A DNA stretch of 7,657 nucleotides from Dehalococcoidia bacterium (GTDB lineage: Bacteria > Chloroflexota > Dehalococcoidia > SAR202 > UBA11138): positions 2,088-9,744 of the forward strand of contig JAAXHZ010000291.1 of the NCBI GenBank assembly GCA_012270625.1, given 5' to 3'. Below, piece by piece: positions 6,323-7,657 of this stretch. Positions within the stretch are counted from its first letter, which is position 1. Each line of letters begins with the position of its first letter. The position numbers were made by a program, and so were the translations under genes. The notes under the pieces are model-generated. The model searched no databases. It saw nothing but the letters and a program-made list of their open reading frames with translations, and was not told the DNA's origin.

Positions 6323-6364
6323 ATGGCATGTGGAATCCTATTCGTGGGTAGCATCTTATCTTAG
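6323..6364 (+). CDS. Possible 13-aa hydrophobic leader peptide
   Basis: ATG 6323 opens MACGILFVGSILS and ends with TAG at 6362-6364. GAGGAG at 6313-6318 lies 4 nt upstream, a good though close Shine-Dalgarno. It is followed by two potential hairpins (6389-6404 and 6414-6443) and then the exonuclease-RecQ gene, an arrangement like a leader peptide ahead of an attenuator. It is too short to judge by codon use and may be chance. Confidence 0.25.
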   Translation: MACGILFVGSILS

Positions 6365-6400
6365 TTGACATCCAAGAACATGCACCACCAGGCATCAGAG

Positions 6401-6450
6401 CCTGTCCCAAATTGGTAGGTGGGGATGTCATCCTCACCCTACCCTGTCCC
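6401..6450. repeat. Strong hairpin flanked by CCTGTCCC direct repeats
   Basis: GGTAGGTGGGGAT (6414-6426) pairs with ATCCTCACCCTACC (6430-6443) around a 3-nt loop, giving a 13-bp stem with one bulged C (6437) and one G-T wobble. Exact copies of CCTGTCCC lie on both sides, at 6401-6408 and 6443-6450. The right half, running on to GAGAGAGGTGAC, resembles from memory a CCTCACCCTAACCCTCTCCC-type intergenic repeat common in bacterial genomes. No T-run follows on the + strand. It could be a dispersed repeat or a leader-RNA structure. Confidence 0.5.
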
Positions 6451-6558
6451 TGAGAGAGGTGACTTTCGATATCGGAGATCTGCGCCCAGTAACCTAGGAC
6501 GGGTTCTATACATCAAGTTAAGGTTCCCACTGATGTTCTAGAGACATAGCTCGACTTA

Positions 6559-6575
6559 CTCATATATGAGATAAT
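6559..6575 (+). promoter_or_regulatory. 12-bp palindrome overlapping a -10-like box before the exonuclease-RecQ gene
   Basis: CTCATATATGAG (6559-6570) is a perfect palindrome and runs straight into GATAAT (6570-6575), five of six matches to a sigma-70 -10 box. A start of transcription about 7 nt further on would fall at or next to ATG 6585, giving a near-leaderless mRNA; this fits the lack of a properly spaced Shine-Dalgarno (GGGAG abuts the ATG). No good -35 is seen. The palindrome may be an operator. All roles are inferred. Confidence 0.35.
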
Positions 6576-6584
6576 CTGCGGGAG

Positions 6585-7657
6585 ATGAATGACAAATATG
6601 GAGCCGAGACAAGGGAATCCACCCCTTTCGCACAACGGCAGCAGTCCCCGCTGTCCCATTGCCTCTCACTGGACCTGGAAGTCGGCGTGAAAGACCGTCG
6701 CATCCGCGCTTTCGCCGGAGTACGCCCGGATACCGGACGATCCCTAACATTTCCTGTAGCAGGGAACAGCCTCGGCGGGGCATTAGCGAAGCTGGACGAG
6801 CTTGCCGGAGGCTCCGACTTCCTGCTTGGCCACAATCTGATCGAGTTCGACCTGCCCCATCTGAAGGCCGTAAGTCCTAATCTGCGACTACTGCGCCTAC
6901 CGGCTGTGGACACGCTCAGACTCAATCCCCTGGCCTTTCCGCGCAACCCCTATCATCACCTGGTCAAGCACTACCAAGACGGACAGATCAAACGCGGGCG
7001 CGTCAACGATCCTGAACTGGATGCCAGGCTCACACTTGAGGTCTTCGACAACCAGATAAAGGAATTGTCCGGCTCGCCGTCTGAGCTGCTGACAGCCTGG
7101 CATTGGCTGACCACGGCGGAAGATGGCGCGGGCTTCGACAGGGTCTTCAGTGCTCTGCGTCGCTCCCCAAGGCCGTCCAACGCCGAGGCGCATTACGCGA
7201 TTCTCGTGCGTCTGGCTGGCAACTCCTGTCAGACGCACACCCGCGAGGTCATGGCGAATGCAACCCGACACGGTTGGGCACTAGCCTATGCGCTGGCGTG
7301 GCTGTCGGTATCCGGGGGCAACTCTGTCATGCCTCCCTGGGTGCGACATCAGTTTCCTGAAGCCGGTCAGCTGGTGCGCCGGTTGCGCGACACCGCCTGC
7401 GCTGATGCCGCCTGTGAATGGTGCAGGGAGCGACACGACGCCCGCAAGGAGCTTGCCCGCTGGTTCGGATTTGACGGCTTCCGTCCTGAGCCGATGGACA
7501 ACAATGGGCAGCCCATGCAGCAGTCGATCGTTGAGTCCACGATGGCGGGTGATCATGTGCTGGGCATCCTGCCGACCGGGGCTGGCAAGTCGCTCTGCTA
7601 CCAGGTCCCAGCGTTGTCCCGCTACGACAAGACCGGCGCTTTGACGGTGGTGATCTC
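6585..7657 (+). CDS. DEDD 3'-5' exonuclease-RecQ helicase fusion, N-terminal part
   Basis: A DNA-repair-type protein joining an exonuclease to a RecQ helicase, an order also found in human WRN. Frame 3 is open from ATG 6585 to the window end, so 357 residues are visible and the 3' part is missing. An in-frame TGA at 6567-6569 bounds the start. Exonuclease motifs are SLDLEV (28-33; D30, E32), LLGHNLIEFDLPHL (80-93; D89) and NDPELDARLT (141-150; D146); where DEDDh enzymes have His five residues before the last Asp, this has N141. A middle region of unknown fold (about 160-265) leads to a cysteine cluster (C272, C277, C280). The RecQ motif 0 region is RWFGFDGFRP (292-301), with extra residues up to MQQSIVE, then motif I LPTGAGKSLCYQVPAL (329-344) and the strand LTVVI at the edge. 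The DEAH box and RQC/HRDC domains would lie beyond. Not complete here, so activity cannot be judged. Confidence 0.93.
   Translation, partial: MNDKYGAETRESTPFAQRQQSPLSHCLSLDLEVGVKDRRIRAFAGVRPDTGRSLTFPVAGNSLGGALAKLDELAGGSDFLLGHNLIEFDLPHLKAVSPNLRLLRLPAVDTLRLNPLAFPRNPYHHLVKHYQDGQIKRGRVNDPELDARLTLEVFDNQIKELSGSPSELLTAWHWLTTAEDGAGFDRVFSALRRSPRPSNAEAHYAILVRLAGNSCQTHTREVMANATRHGWALAYALAWLSVSGGNSVMPPWVRHQFPEAGQLVRRLRDTACADAACEWCRERHDARKELARWFGFDGFRPEPMDNNGQPMQQSIVESTMAGDHVLGILPTGAGKSLCYQVPALSRYDKTGALTVVI

Larger units (their letters stand above)
6273..6584. other. Divergent intergenic region, 312 bp, structured and AT-richer
   Basis: This stretch separates the leftward transporter from the rightward exonuclease-RecQ gene, so it should hold both promoters. 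The line 6541-6600, mostly in this region, counts 38% GC, well below the flanking genes. No sizeable gene is seen. It contains a 13-codon mini-ORF with a Shine-Dalgarno (6323-6364), a small stem CAGGC/GCCTG (6389-6393 with 6400-6404), a strong hairpin (6414-6443) between 8-bp direct repeats, a 12-bp palindrome (6559-6570) and a -10-like box (6570-6575). An 8-bp inverted pair, TGCCTGGT (6293-6300) and ACCAGGCA (6387-6394), spans the mini-ORF. A TTGACA at 6365-6370 has no matching -10. Confidence 0.7.

Noticed and set aside
6365..6370. Perfect -35 box TTGACA
   Set aside because: No -10-like sequence occurs 15-19 bp downstream (6386-6396 is GC-rich), so no promoter is called.
6501..6513. GGGTTCTATACAT resembling a tRNA T-arm
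   Set aside because: The 3' half does not pair, there is no acceptor stem, and no anticodon arm could be found around it.
6560..6946. 128-codon minus-strand frame opposite the exonuclease-RecQ start
   Set aside because: Ser/Arg-rich product with no motifs, while the plus strand encodes the DEDD motifs D30, E32 and D89.
1..7657. CRISPR array, rRNA, tRNA or insertion sequence
   Set aside because: No regular spaced repeats, no rRNA or tRNA core sequences, and no transposase or terminal inverted repeats were seen on either strand.

Overview
The window is about 7.7 kb of a moderately GC-rich bacterial chromosome, roughly 60% GC by eye. It carries ordinary core metabolism with a few accessory insertions. 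The gene content and order suggest the phylum Chloroflexota (Dehalococcoidia / SAR202-like): a SpoIIIAA-like ATPase with a C-terminal R3H domain directly upstream of dTMP kinase, a degenerate small cupin, and several TTG/GTG starts. This assignment is an inference from protein resemblance and synteny; no marker gene was available to test it.

Layout. Positions 1-2241 (+) are a succinyl-CoA synthetase operon: the C-terminal third of sucC (cut by the window edge) and a complete sucD. Two extra genes sit between the subunits, an unrecognised acidic 166-aa protein and a 142-aa PIN-domain protein with a full set of acidic active-site residues. The order small gene then PIN gene, the tight spacing and the lower GC suggest a toxin-antitoxin-like cassette inserted into a TCA-cycle operon. 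Positions 2304-5092 (+) hold the SpoIIIAA/Ycf45-like ATPase with R3H domain, then dTMP kinase (TTG start, strong Shine-Dalgarno) overlapping a small cupin-fold protein that seems to have lost its metal ligands. The 109-bp gap before tmk holds a good hairpin and a 15-bp dyad.

Positions 5079-6272 (-) encode a 12-helix MFS transporter whose 3' end overlaps the cupin gene tail-to-tail. A 312-bp AT-richer divergent intergenic region (6273-6584) follows. It holds a strong hairpin flanked by 8-bp direct repeats, a 13-codon mini-ORF with a good Shine-Dalgarno, and a perfect 12-bp palindrome overlapping a -10-like box. From 6585 to the window end (+) runs the start of a large DEDD exonuclease-RecQ helicase fusion (357 residues visible). 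The window ends just after helicase motif I.

How the parts relate. sucC and sucD form one enzyme that makes ATP or GTP from succinyl-CoA. tmk supplies dTTP precursors, and the R3H ATPase and exonuclease-RecQ protein act on nucleic acids. The most unusual points are the PIN cassette splitting sucC from sucD and the exonuclease-RecQ fusion with its structured upstream region. No CRISPR array, rRNA, tRNA or insertion sequence was seen.
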